Made by a program: the position numbers and the translations under genes. Under the pieces are notes generated by a model. The model worked only from the letters and a program-made list of their open reading frames with translations. It made no database searches and was not told the DNA's origin. Positions 35,694 to 48,020 of a DNA stretch of 64,000 nucleotides are shown here, piece by piece. Each line of letters begins with the position of its first letter. Within the stretch, counting starts at the first letter, position 1. The stretch covers positions 146,921,991 through 146,985,990 of the forward strand of contig CM035160.1 of NCBI GenBank assembly GCA_020205615.1, read 5' to 3'. This stretch comes from Panax quinquefolius (Eukaryota > Streptophyta > Magnoliopsida > Apiales > Araliaceae).

Positions 35694-36562
35694 TTAGTTT
35701 CCGTTGGAGTTGTCATTTCCTGCTTGGTTCTCAAATAGTATGTAATCTTTGATTAATGACAGTGTGCACGATCCTACCTAGCTAAATATATACATTATCA
35801 TATAGATAATTATAGGTGTACACAATCTAAATATTTAATAACTAAAACATATTCAAGGAAGAGTGTCGGTAACGCCACTAAATAGAACCAAAATGTATGG
35901 GTCAAAATTTTGTGAAAGGTGAACATTAATTTTTTACTATTCTCACCGTTTCACCTATATAAAATTTATTAATCTTATTGGTTTATATGTTTTAATTTTA
36001 ATGATAACAAGTTATTTTGTAAAGTTATATGTTGTCATCGTAAAAAAAAAAAAATTGTATGAAGATGTTTTGCGATAATATATTCATTTTTGGATAATGT
36101 AATAAACACTACTATGTTTTTTAATATACTTCGAATTACAGATATTATCAAATGATGTTAATAAAAGATAATTACTTCTTTATTTTCTGTGATTAAAACG
36201 ACATTCAATTCATTAGGTCACCTTAGGTAATGTTACTTCATTTTCATTTCAAGGTACGTAGCTTGAAATTTGGTTATCCCACCTGACAACATGGTGTGTA
36301 GATATAATTATTTAATTATTAAAAACATGATTAAATATATATAGTTACCAGCGCAATATATTGAATATTGACCAATAATTCATATATAGTTTATACTTAT
36401 CTGTTCCATGTAAACCCTAGTTTGCTCTAAAACGAAGCAACCCATGCAGTTGCATGACAGGAATATGGCAGGAAATCTAGCTTGTTTTAATTTCAACAAA
36501 AAAATCTGCTCTTGTTCCTTCCTGAAAGTCTATAGCATGACTTTAATTCAACCATTTCACCG

Positions 36563-36564
<2 letters not shown>
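35694..36564. other. Intergenic, no gene recognised
   Basis: AT-rich sequence with an A run at about 36044-36053. No coding frame, RNA gene or bounded repeat is supported. Confidence 0.45.

Positions 36565-36617
<53 letters not shown>
36565..36617. repeat. (AT)n microsatellite
   Basis: About 26 uninterrupted AT dinucleotides. The tyrosine/isoleucine peptide reading across it is an artefact. Confidence 0.97.
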
Positions 36618-36620
<3 letters not shown>

Positions 36621-36733
36621 AAATTATTTAGAAATCCTACTAAAAAATCCTAATTATTATAAATTATCTGGTAAAATCCAAAGTTTGGGATAAATCCCAT
36701 GCATCACGTAGAATCTCAAAGACATACAGACAC

Positions 36734-36736
<3 letters not shown>

Positions 36737-36789
<53 letters not shown>
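36737..36789. repeat. (AT)n microsatellite
   Basis: A second uninterrupted AT run of nearly the same length, about 120 bp after the first. Confidence 0.97.
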
Positions 36790-36791
<2 letters not shown>

Positions 36792-37148
36792 AAATTCGAA
36801 TTAGAGACCGTTCATCCTCCTCGAATGAGAAAAATAATTATTTAGGAAGAATTTGGTTAAACATCCTTTTCAAAGTTTCAAAAACAATTATATTAGCTTA
36901 CTTGTGGAGATCGTTTTACTCATCCATGTTTCATGGTATGTTTCAGTTGTCACCTTCATGGTACTGTAGTACTGTTATTAACTGTATGTCGTGGCTGCAT
37001 ATGAACATGTCAATGCCTCAAATATGACAATTGAGTTCTTCGTTTTTACTCAAAACATTTTGTCAAATCCAGCATTAATCAGACCAGGATAACAATTTCT
37101 TATATTTTCCATTTTGAACATTGTTAAGAGTAAATATGTTGTCCCAAT
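36790..37148. other. Intergenic, no gene recognised
   Basis: Plain AT-rich sequence up to the target duplication of the hAT-type MITE (CAAATAAT, 37149-37156). Confidence 0.45.
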
Positions 37149-37169
37149 CAAATAATCCACTACAAGAAA

Positions 37170-37445
37170 GCCGGCTAATTTTGACGGATCTATGTTCAAC
37201 GGACACATTTCCTCGACGATAACATCTATTCCGACGAATTATTCAGTCGAAGATATATCAGTCGAAAATAATTTAATTTTGACGGATGTTCGTCGAACAT
37301 ATATGTACCCCATTGGCGCCAATGTTCCCGCCAGCGTGAATCTTATTTTCGACTGATTAGTGTGTATTTCGACGGACTATTCAGTCGAAGATACCGTAAG
37401 TACGACGAATTTATGTACGACGGACATTCCGTCGAACATAATCCT
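37170..37445. repeat. CACTA left subterminal repeats
   Basis: Many short direct and inverted copies of TTCGACGGA, TCGTCGAA and CAGTCGAA are spaced over about 270 bp. In En/Spm such motifs are binding sites for the TNPA-type protein. The G+C of these motifs stands out from the AT-rich surroundings. Confidence 0.88.
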
Positions 37446-37544
37446 AAAACCTAATTAATCGGTACGTCTTTTGGCCCCCTCGTTTCTCTAGCTACCTTAA
37501 TTAATCTCATTTCTCTCTTTCTCTCTCTCTCATTTCTCTAGATC

Positions 37545-37815
37545 TCTCACGCGAACCACCATCAGTCTCACTTCTCTCACTTCACTGCTCTCACGCCACC
37601 ACCATCGCCGCCACCACCACCACCGGTTCCACCACGTACTGCCACCACCACCACCTTCGATTCCACCACCACCACGTACTACCACTACCACCACCACGTA
37701 TATACTGACACCACCACCATCACTGTCGATTGGTTCCACCACCAGTAGACGCCACCAACACCGTCGGTTGAACCACGCACCATCACTGACACCACCAGCA
37801 GCCACCACCAGGCAC
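37545..37815. repeat. (CCA)n-rich trinucleotide region in the CACTA left arm
   Basis: Imperfect CCACCA / ACCACC repeats are interrupted by GGTTCCACC and CACGTA segments, following a CT-rich leader (37505-37550). The tryptophan/glycine-rich minus-strand frame over it is a by-product of the repeat. It could be 5' untranslated or promoter-proximal sequence of the transposase gene. Confidence 0.7.
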
Positions 37816-37973
37816 TACCGTCGGTTAGTTTGCACATTAATTCAATTTCAAGGTTACTTTTCTGTCAAGTATTAGATTTATAGGGTTAATTTGCTGCAAA
37901 TTGTGAAATTTGTGGCTTAATTTGTTTTAGGTTTAGTTTGAGTTTGAATATGAGATTAACCCAATTTGGATAA
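37816..37973 (+). other. CACTA left arm, unique sequence up to the first insertion
   Basis: Sequence such as GTTTAGGTTTAGTTTGAGTT, ending ...CCCAATTTGGATAA. It looks like first-intron or leader sequence of the transposase gene. GATAA at 37969-37973 is one half of a target duplication whose partner lies, inverted, at 48016-48020. Confidence 0.5.
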
Positions 37974-40390
37974 TGTGAGACCCCAGATTTTATCAATAAA
38001 GATTTAAATTTGGTCGAAATAATTTTTAATATTATGGTGTGAATTTGAGATAATATTATAGTTGTGGGTAGTATTTATAAATTTTGCAAAGTATGCAAGT
38101 GGTTATATTATATTCGATTGGTGGGAATATTACGGTTAGCGAGGAATATTCGCACAACTACAATCATTCGATCATTAAATGGACCCTAGCATTATTGTCG
38201 GATTGAGAAAACGACAAAAATATTTTATTGAAATAACTACGGAAGTTTTACCGTGAGTTCTTGTTGAACTACTTTCATTAGTAAAAAAGTACAATAATAA
38301 GTGTGGTTGCGTAGTAGCCTACCGGTATTGATTATTGATGCTTATGTGAGAAGTCACTCGGTTTGATTCCATTATTAGTTTATTAATAATATGAATTATT
38401 ATAGCGATAATGACGTTTTGTTTTATTCAGTATTATTAACGTAATAAAAGCGAAACATCTTTTATATAAAATATAATATCTTTATTAAAGTTATTCTATA
38501 AATAGAATATATTATATTTTATTATGCGTAGTGTTGCATAGTGTTTTGCATAGTGTTTTTTACATAGTATTGCATAGTGTTTGCATAGTAAAATGTTTTT
38601 ATATAAATAGAATATATTATATTTTATTTAAAAGATTTTTCTTTTAAATATGGACCGTCGATTAAAGTAAATCAATCTGATAGTTCATGGATTAGTTCTT
38701 ATGCATTCCATTTTCCTATAAATAAAGCTCATTCCTTCATTATTTTCTTACTTAATTCATTGAAACTCTAGAGAGAGAAATTATAGAGAGAAGCTATAGA
38801 GAGAAAGTTATAGAAAGAAGAAGAGTATTCGCTACTTCACTACTTCTTATATTCATTTCTTTTTACTGGTGAGGGTGTTATTCTTTCTTCTTGAGGAGAA
38901 CTTCATTATTCCATTCACTATTATTCTGGCTTGGAATAACTTTGTAAAAGTGGCATACCCTATACATAACTCAGATACTGCCAGATACCTATACTTGGTG
39001 AAATCCTTATGTTATTCCATTGCTTATTATTCTTTGGAATAACTCATATCTGCCATTTACCCTATACTTGGTGACATTCTTCTATTATTCTTCATTGGAA
39101 CATCACATGCATGTGTTTTACACCCACTTGGTTCCGCTTTTTATTATTCTCATTAGAACATCCGTCATGCATGTGTTTTACACCGACACGGTTCCGCTTT
39201 TTTATCATTCTGTTTGGAATATCTATCATGTGTTTTACACCGATCCAGTTCCATCTTTATTATTCTGTTGGAACATCCTCAGCGGTGAATTTCACCGACT
39301 GGTTCCGTTATTATTATTATGTTGGAATAACTTTGTCATGTCTGAAGTATCGCATGCGTGGTGATTTCTTTTGTTATTCCATTCTTTATTATACCCGGTT
39401 GGTTAAAACTTTGACTTATACTCCATGAAATTAGTAGAATATCCTTGATATTTGCGTTTCATCCAAATATCTTTCATGGAAATATTCTTCTCGATCATTC
39501 TTGAATTTTACTTCTGACGAAACAATGATCGTGTTGACAATTTGGACGTTAATAATTCATGGATTAAATAATTCTTGAACTTGTTTTATTGAATTATTAT
39601 GTCATTGTCATCATCCTCATGTTATATTATGTTATCTTTGGGCTTTACGTGCATAGATGAACTTAGTATGATTATGACCGAGGATCATTCGGTATAATCA
39701 CGACTTGATATAAATGATGTGACTAAAGTCCTCGGTGGCTGTGTAATGCGATGATGGATAGTTTTGGTATGATTATGACCGGGGTGATTCGGTATAGTCA
39801 TGACCATTGATAAATTGATGAAAATCCTTGGCCGTGGTACGAGGATGATTAGATGTGGTGATTTATTTATTAAAATCGAGTCTCGTGATAAAAATTGATG
39901 AAAACCTTTTAAAACCTAAAAGATAGTAGACTTTATTCTCTACTTGATTTTTTAATGGATTGCATATTCATTGCTGCAGCTTAAACCGGTTGTCATTGTA
40001 TTTTATCGGTTTAACATTTGTTGAAGGCTAATGATAATTTATTCTGCATTATCTTAGTCATAATATTTCTTCTTGGGCTAGTTGAGCTCACCTTTCTTTC
40101 ACCGTTTTCTCTTGAAATGAGAACATAGCCGGGACGAAGCCGAGGGAAGCGGAGTAATGGTCCGGAGGATAGCATTAGTAGTCCTCACTATTACGTGAAA
40201 TAGTGTGATAATAGTTGTAATGAGGACTCCTTTTGAGTTTGTATAATATCTAGTAGATAATATTTGTATTCAAACTCACGCTTTATGTCGTGTGTACACC
40301 GGCAGCTTATATTAGTAAGTTGTAATTGAATTTATGTACCATGTAAGTGGCGACCCAAGATGGGTGACGTACCCAATTTTGGGGGCGCGG
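37974..40390 (+). repeat. 5' LTR of non-autonomous copy 2
   Basis: Starts TGTGAGACCCCAGATTTTATC. The inner edge reads GGGGGCGCGGG just before the primer-binding site, so the last 2-3 bases are uncertain. TATA box at 38717-38724. Confidence 0.92.
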
Positions 40391-40391
40391 G

Positions 40392-40408
40392 TTGGTATCG
40401 AGCTTAGG
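40392..40408 (+). other. Primer-binding site of non-autonomous copy 2
   Basis: TTGGTATCGAGCTTAGG, as in the other copies. Confidence 0.82.
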
Positions 40409-40549
40409 GATATGATCCACGGCTAAGATGTGAGATAAGAACTAGGAGGGAGAGCGGAAATTCCTTCGCTAGTATGACCTACCTAAGTTTATTTGGTATT
40501 TTATTGGTCGGTCGAAGTATAGGGATAATATTTGATATATTAATTAATC

Positions 40550-41275
40550 CTTGTGTTGTGGCGGTGTTTGGAAATGGCGGTTGAAAATATTCACAATGGA
40601 GTGAATGTGGCCAGTTGTGACACCTTTAATCACTAATCGAGTTAATGCGGTGTCGACGAGGAACAAATTAGAGATATCCACGTAGTAAATGAAGAACTAA
40701 TTGTTGTGCGAGCTAGTTGCGCGAGGTAGCAATTTGAAAGTGAGGAAGAAGAGGAAGAAGAGGAACACGAGGAGAATTGGTTAGAAGAAATTTATGATCA
40801 AAACTTAGAATTACAAAATCATGTTTGTGAGCTAGAAGAACAAACGGGTTGAAGAACGGCAAATGGTCGTGTGGAACAAGGGATACAACAATTCAAAATT
40901 GGGTTACCCGATATGTGATGCTCGAACAAAATCACGCTTAATGGTGGTGTAAGATATTAAAGTTGGAATCGAGAATTTAAAAATCAAAGATCAAATTTGA
41001 AAGAAAAACAATCGAACGAAGGAGAATATAGGCGATGCATGGGTAAAAGCCTGCACAACGTTGATAGTGTAGAAAAAGGCGTCCGATCCAATAAAGCCAA
41101 AATAGATGAAATGGACTTTGCTTTTTGACAACAATTGGGAGAACCCAACATCGAATTGAATTACCACATGCATAGCGGTCAACCCGAATTCGATATGGAT
41201 CGGAGAATAATGATTCAAATCATGGATCGGGAATGTGAAGAAGCACTTAAGGGTGGAATGTACCTATAGTAAAGT
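40550..41275 (+). pseudogene. Decayed acidic coiled-coil reading frame in the gag position
   Basis: With few frame changes the plus strand reads EEQIRDIHVVNEELIVV, an uninterrupted glutamate run (about 40740-40780), ENWLEEIYDQNLELQNHV and CELEEQ, then EPNIELNYHMHSGQPEFDMD and CEEALKGGMY near the end. The heptad-like pattern after the glutamate run suggests a coiled coil. No gag capsid or zinc-knuckle motif is seen. It could be a strongly diverged gag N-terminus or a captured host fragment. Copy 3 has the same frame at 54103-53340 on the minus strand; copy 1 lacks it. Confidence 0.55.
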
Positions 41276-41279
41276 CAAA

Positions 41280-41700
41280 CTTCGGTAATTTAAGCGAGGC
41301 GTTTAATAGAAACCGAACGAAGTTATTACGGGTAAATTAATTATTGCGAAGTCTATACTTTATTCAATACAAGTTCTACCCACTCTTTTATTCTACCTAG
41401 TTGTGTTCAATGTTTAAATTTGACTCCGAAAAAAAAAAAAAAATTAGACTTTGATTTATCTATTGAAACTTCGTTGGGAGAAACCTTCGTTACCTCCACT
41501 GTTTATTAATCTTGTTGTTTCAAATAAACACTTTCACGATCTTATATCTTTAAAAATTCTTGCCTTTGAGGTAATTTTTGAAAACGATTGATTAACTACT
41601 TATTATTCTTTTTGTAAGGTTGTTAGCTTTCATATTCTAACCAACCTGTTATATGAATTCAAAGTAACCAAACCCTAAAGTTAATCACTGTTATATCAAG
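41280..41700 (+). pseudogene. Protease relic in non-autonomous copy 2
   Basis: Aligns with the Element 2 protease read on the minus strand: GTTATTACGGGTAAATTAATTA, GCGAAGTCTATACTTTA, AAATTAGACTTTGATTTATC, GAAACTTCGTTGGGAGAAAC and TTGTAAGGTTGTTAGCTTTC. An A run at 41429-41443 interrupts it. No catalytic aspartate motif remains readable. Confidence 0.75.
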
Positions 41701-43320
41701 CCATAAGTAAAGAGCCCCGAACCTTTCGTTGTTAACTTCCTTGTGTGGAATGCACCGAAGCGGACTTTACAGTGGCGGCGACGTCGTGGATGAAGATGGC
41801 AAGTTGATAGGTATCATTGTGAGGTGCCATCCAGGTTAAGGGATAGAAATCATGATTAGTATCGATGTGATGTACTATCCAAGTCTTGGATGAGAGTCAC
41901 AGTTTTGAATGATATCATTAATAAATTTCTTGGCGTATTCTTGAAGACTTCCTAGCCTACCCTAGAACGTAAAATCAAATTTTGTATTGACCCCAGTACA
42001 AAAACCCATTTCTTAAACCCTCAAATATTTCTTGAACTAAAATGAGCAGGTTCGTGGTTTATGATGAAAGTCATAATAAAAGCATTGGACTAATGAAAAT
42101 CATGGGTATATGAAGTATTAGTAAGTGTTATGATGAGTTATGTGGTTATTATGTGAAAACATGAAAGTTTCTTAGAAATCACAAAGGGTTGAAAAATCAG
42201 ATTGTGGTGAAAAACGTAACATGAAATTCAATTGACTATATCTCTTATTATATTTTGAATTTTTGAATGTGGTCAAGTCCTAGAGTTAGATCTATGAGTT
42301 ACCTAACTAATCCAAGTGGAATTACTGGAAAAGGTGTTGTAAATTTTTGTGGGGACTGATTTTAGCAAAGGAGGCCAAAGCTGTAAATTTCGAAAATGCT
42401 ACTGCCCAGAAACTTTAAGGGACTGTTTCGGCCACTTAAATTATGAGAAAAATTCTGGCTTTTAGGGACATGAAGGTATATGGTATAAAGTATCTCCTGT
42501 CCAAAAAATGAGCTCATTCTGACTTAAAATGAGCAAGTTATGACTCTTTCAATATTTAGGTTTTTCCGATTTAAAAACGCTATAACCTAGGAGTTCTATA
42601 ACTCCGATGACCATGAAATTTAAACTAGAAGCTCACGTTAACATGTGTAAGGTCCTGTCAAGATTTGGGAATTTTTGGAGTTAAACTTGAGGTAGCTAAT
42701 TTCTTAAGGAATTAATTAGAAATTGATTTTTGAAAAATAGTAAATGAATTTTAAAAATTCCGAGAAAAATATATTTTCATTATGGGACTATATTATGCTA
42801 AATCCCAGAAAAGAAATATTTTTGGGACTGATTTGGTATTTTCATGAAAATAGTTTAATTACTGAACATATGAGTTAAATATGTTATGTGAAATGAACAA
42901 AGTTGAAAATAAGATTTTATGGCTAGAGAATCCTATATAGAGTATATGCATATTTTTGATGAGGATTTGATAATTGGTGATGATATTTTATGAGTATGGC
43001 ATTTTGAATGATTAAATGCATTATATGGTAAAAGCGTAAACAATTGAGAAAAATTGTTTATAAATTTAAGAAGTGATTAAAATATTGTTATAATATTAAT
43101 GTTATTAGATTATGAGATTATTAAGTGATTGATAACATGGGGATATTCTTGAATCTGGATAAATTATAAATGTTTAATATTTATCCTTTATCTCATTTGA
43201 TTGATTCTTTATATCATTATCCTCATGTTTATATTATGTTGAAAGTCATCTCGTGGCTTTTAAGGTGCATAGATGGACTTGGTATGATTATGACGAGGAT
43301 TGTTCGGTATAATCATAACC
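41701..43320 (+). other. Conserved non-coding interior of non-autonomous copy 2
   Basis: Collinear with 16901-18535 and, in reverse, with 51300-52900. No recognised domain. The part near 41700-41830 is what also appears in Element 1 at 25756-25890. Confidence 0.6.
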
Positions 43321-43925
43321 GTAATTGAAAACACAATTATCTTTGGTAGTAGTGCATGGATAATTTGTGGTCGTGATCTTAATGAATACACAATTATCTT
43401 TTGGTAGTAGTAGTGCATGGATAATTTATTGGTCGTGATCTTAATGAATACACAATTATCTTTGGTAGTAGTGCATGGATAATTTGTGGTCGTGATACTA
43501 ATGAATACACAATTATCTTTTTTAGTAGTGCATGGATAATTTGTGGTCGTGATACTAATGAATACACAATTATCTTTGGTAGTAGTGCATGGATAATTTG
43601 TGGTCGTGATATCTTAATGAATACACATTATCTTTGGTAGTAGTGTAGGGATAATTTGTGGTCGTGATACTAATGAATACACGATTATCTTTGGTAGTAG
43701 TGCGAGGATAATTTGTGGTCGTGATACTAATGAATACACGATTATCTTTGGTAGTAGTGCGGGGATAATTTGTGGTCGTGATCTTAATGAATACACGATT
43801 ATCTTTGGTAGTAGTGCATGGATAATTAAGTGGTCGTGATACTAATGAATACCACGATTATCTTTGGTAGTAGTGCATGGATGGATAATTCGTGGTCGTG
43901 ATCTTAATGAATATCCTTGGCACGT
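43321..43925 (+). repeat. 57-bp tandem array in non-autonomous copy 2 (about 10 units)
   Basis: Same unit as at 18536-19140, with AATACACAATTATCTTTGG and TAGTAGTGCATGGATAATTT. Most units have GGTAGTAGTG where the ancestral form looks like GGCC.GTAGTG. Confidence 0.92.
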
Positions 43926-44335
43926 AGTGCGGGGATGATTCGATGATATGGATTAATTATTGAAATGAGTCTCGGCGATGAAATATTAATTCATGGATGT
44001 GGTAAAAAGTCATCTTTGGTAGTAGTGCATTGATAGACTTGGTATGATTATGACCAAAGTTTATTCGGTATAATCATGACCGTAATTGAAAACACGAATA
44101 TCCTTGGCGATGGTGCATGGATAATTTGTGGTCGTGATACTATTAAAACGTCTCAATTATTATTTTACTGATTTGTATATCTTTAGCTTTTGTGTAGTGC
44201 AAAGATGAATTGTTAATGAATATCTTTGGCGGATTGCAAAGATGAACTTAATATTTTCAACGATAAAAGGTATTCAAGGTATCCTCACCTCTTTATCATA
44301 CCAGTGCGTACCACTAATTTAGGGAGAAATTCCAT

Positions 44336-44347
44336 AAGGAGGGAGAA
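44336..44347 (+). other. Polypurine tract of non-autonomous copy 2
   Basis: AAGGAGGGAGAA abuts the 3' LTR. Confidence 0.82.
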
Positions 44348-46767
44348 TGTGAGACCCCAGATTTTATCAATAAAGATTTAAATTTGGTCGAAATAATTTT
44401 TAATATTATGGTGTGAATTTGAGATAATATTATAGTTGTGGGTAGTATTTATAAATTTTGCAAAGTATGCACAGTGGTTATATTATATTCGATTGGTGGG
44501 GAATATTAGGGTTTAGCAGGGAATATTAAATACAATGACTCAATCATTGGTGGACCCTACAAAATTATTGTCGGATTGAGAAACGCAACAAAAATATTTT
44601 ATTGAAATAACGGCGGAAGTTTTACCGTGGTTCTTGTTGAACTACTTTCATTAGTAAAAAATGCAAAGAATAAGTGTGGTTGCATAGTAGCATGCGGTAT
44701 TGATTATTGATGCTTATGTGAGAAGTCACTCGGTTTGATTCCATTATTGTCGATTAATAATATGAATTATTATAGCGATAATGACGTTTTGTTTTATTCA
44801 GTATTATTAGCGTAATAAAAGCGAAACATCTTTATATAAAATAGAATACTTTATTAAAGTTATTACTATAAATAGAATATATTATATTTTATTATGCATA
44901 GTGTTGCATAGTGTTTTTTTATAGTATTTTGCATAGTATTGCATAGTGTTTGCATAGTAAAATGTTTTATATAAATAGAATATATTATATTTTATTTAAA
45001 AGATTTTTCTTTAAATATGGACCGTCGATTAAAGTAAATCAATCTGGACCGTTATTCATGGATTAATTCTTATGCATTCCATTTTCCTATAAATAGAAGC
45101 TCATTCCTTCATTATTTTCTTTACGAATTCATTGAAACTCTGAGAGAGAAATTATAGAGAGAAGCTATAGAGAGAAAGTTATAGAAAGAAGAAGAGTATT
45201 CTACTACTTCACTACTTCTATATTCAGGTTCTTTTACTGGTAAGGGTGTTATTCTTTCTTCTTGAAGAGAACTTACATTATTCCATTCACTTATTATTAC
45301 ATTGGAATAACTTTGTAAAAAAGTGGCATACCCTATACATAACTTTTGTATCGGCATACCCTATACTTGGTGAAATCCTTATGTTATTCCATTGCTTATT
45401 ATTACATTGGAATAACTTTTGTATCTGTGATTTACCTATACTTGGTGACATTCTTCTATTATTACATTTGGAACATCACATGCATGTGTTTTACTTTAGG
45501 ACTTGGTTCCGCTTTTATTATTCTGTTGGAACATCACATGCATGTGTTTTACACCTTTAGTTTCGCCTTTTTATCATTCATTTGGAATATCCTATCTGTG
45601 TGTTTTACACCGGATCCGGTTCCATCTTTATTATTACATTGGAACATCCTGTTGGTGTGAATTTCACGACACGGTTCGATATTATTATTATTATGTTGGA
45701 ATAACTTTGTCATGCAAAGTACCGCATGCATGGTGATTTCTTTTGTTATTCCATTCTTTATTATACCCATTGGTTTAAAACTTTGACTTCTATACTCCAT
45801 GAAATTAGTAGAATATCCTTGATATTTTGCGTTTCATCCAAATCTTTTCATGGAAATATTCTTCCGATCATTCTTGAATTTTACTCTGCGAAACAATATC
45901 ATGTTGACAATTTGGGCGTTAATAATTCATGGATTAAATAATTCTTGAACTTGTTTTATTGAATTATTATGTCATTGTCATCATCCTCATGTTATATTAT
46001 GTTATCTTTGGCTTACGTGCGTAGATGAAACTTAGTATGATTATGACCGAGGATCATTCGGTATAATCATGACTTGATATAAATGATGTGACTAAAGTCC
46101 TCGATGGCACGTAATGCAAATGATGGATAGTTTTTGGTATGATTATGACCGGGGTGATTCGGTATAGTCATGACCATTGATAAATTGATGAAAATCCTTG
46201 GCCAGTGGTGCGGGGATGATTAGATGTGGTGATTTATTTATTAAAATTTGAGTCTCGGCCGATAAAAATTGATGAAAACCTTTTAAAACCTAAAAGATAG
46301 TAGACTTTATTCTCTACTTGATTTTTTAATGGATTACGTATTCCACTGCAGTTAAACCGGTTGTCTATTGTATTTTATCGCTTTAACATTTGTTGAAGGC
46401 TAATGATAATTTATTACGCATTATCTTAGTCATAATATTTCTTCTTTGGGCTAGTTGAGCTCACCTTTCTTTCACCGCTTCTCTTCGTGAAATGAGAACA
46501 TAGTTGGGGACGAGTCGGGGGAGCGGAGTAATGGTCCAGAGGATAGCATTAGTAGTCCTCACTATTCGTGAAATAGTGTGATAATAGTTGTAATGAGGAC
46601 TCCTTTTGAGTTTGTATAATATCTAGTAGATAATATTTGTATTCAAACTCACGCTTTATGTCGATATTATACTGCATGCTTATATTAGTAAGTTGTAATT
46701 GAATTTATGTACCATGTAAGTGGCGACCCAAGATGGGTGACGTATACCTAATTTTGGGGGCGTCACA
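44348..46767 (+). repeat. 3' LTR of non-autonomous copy 2
   Basis: TGTGAGACCCCAG ... GGGGGCGTCACA. TATA box at 45088-45095. It is followed by ATTAT. Confidence 0.94.
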
Positions 46768-46815
46768 ATTATTGCATTTATATATTAAAAATTATGGCAA
46801 ACTAAGCAAATGCTA

Positions 46816-47033
46816 CTTAGTTTATTTTGCCAATGATAATAAACTAAGTAAGTGATACTTAGTTTATGAGAATTGTTATTTAGAATCTTTAGAGACTACT
46901 GTTCGACATTCACTTCTAGCTATACTTAGTTTATTTTGCCAATGATGATAAACTAAGTAAGTGGTACTTAGTTTATGAAAATTGTTATTTGGAATCTATA
47001 GAGACTACTGTTCGACATTCATTCATACTTAGT
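46816..47033. repeat. 109-bp tandem duplication (two units)
   Basis: The two units start CTTAGTTTATTTTGCCAATG at 46816 and 46925. Each contains AAACTAAGTAAGTG.TACTTAG, GAGACTACTGTTCGACATTC and is more than 90 percent alike by eye. A related single copy in the opposite orientation lies at about 57345-57485. Confidence 0.88.
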
Positions 47034-47039
47034 TTATTA

Positions 47040-47600
47040 TTATATTTTTTTAATTTTAATTTGTAGTATATTATATAATTGGCTTATTTATTTATTAAAT
47101 TTACTTTATTAAATTAAATTAAATTAAATCATTTTATTTTATTTATTTATTAAACTAAATTAAATTAAATTTTTATTACTTTTTATTTTATTTTATATTA
47201 TATTATAAAAGTTCTAATTTAATTTAATTTAATTTGATGTCATAATTAAAATTATTTTATTTTATTTTATCTTGTATTATATTATATAATTATTAATGTT
47301 TTTATTAAATTAAATTAAATTAATTAAATTAAATTTATTTTAAATTTAATTTAATTTAATTTAGATTATTTAAATTAAATTAAATTAAATTTATTTTATT
47401 ATTTTTGTTTAATTTTATTTTTATTGAATTGTATTTTATTTATTAAATTAAATCAAAGTTTTTTTATTTTATTCAAATTAATTTAATTTAATTTTTATTT
47501 TATTTTACTTTATTTTGTATTATATTATGTTATTTATTTTATTTTTAAAATTTATTTTATTTAATAAACTAAATTAAATTATATTTACTTTATTTTATTT
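47040..47600. repeat. AT-only low-complexity block (TTAAA / ATTTA pentanucleotides)
   Basis: Long stretches of TAAATTAAATTAAAT and TTTTATTTTATTTTA, with almost no G or C for more than 500 bp. Confidence 0.9.
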
Positions 47601-48020
47601 TAGTAGTAAGAAACTAAGTAAATGGTACTTAGTTTATGATTTTTTAATATTGGGAAGCTAATTACTAATACAATACATGCAAGGCCCACAAATATTCTGC
47701 AATTTCATAATTCTGACAGAATTTCTGTCATAAATTCAGTCGTAAATAGCAAATATATCAAGATTAAAAACAGTCATAAAATTAGTTACATTATGATAAG
47801 GAACCCAAATTTGATATCAATATTCTGCAATTTCAAAATTTCAAATAATATGCACTTAAATAATATGCAGTCCACGAACCCAAAATCAAAATTCCAATTT
47901 CAGCAATCAGCAATATAAACAAGAAGAATAGGACCCAAATTTCAAATTTCAGATCACTCCAAATTCCAACAAATGGACCCAAATTTTCAACCCACAAATT
48001 AACAGCAACAACATATTATC

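Larger units (their letters stand above)
37974..46767 (+). mobile_element. Non-autonomous large-LTR retrotransposon, copy 2 (8.8 kb)
   Basis: Same family as 13551-22032: LTRs 37974-40390 and 44348-46767, primer-binding site 40392-40408, polypurine tract 44336-44347. The interior of 3.96 kb carries an acidic coiled-coil relic, a protease relic and a 57-bp array. The flanks do not match each other (GATAA left, ATTAT right). They match, as reverse complements, the flanks of copy 3 at 48021-56641. This marks recombination between the two elements. Confidence 0.94.
46768..48020 (-). other. CACTA interior segment between the two non-autonomous elements, apparently inverted
   Basis: This 1.25 kb belongs to the CACTA element but appears flipped. 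Its edges ATTAT and TTATC are the reverse complements of the partner target-site copies outside the two LTR elements. Its repeated motif lies opposite to the copy at 57345-57485. It holds a 109-bp tandem duplication, an AT-only low-complexity block and about 380 bp of less repetitive AT-rich DNA (47640-48020). Confidence 0.82.

Noticed and set aside
37530..37808. Glycine/tryptophan-rich minus-strand frame
   Set aside because: It is a translation of an imperfect CCA repeat in the CACTA left arm, without any domain or splice context.
37974..46767. Treating copy 2 as an ordinary insertion with its own target duplication
   Set aside because: Its two flanks GATAA and ATTAT do not match, and each instead matches a flank of copy 3 in reverse complement.
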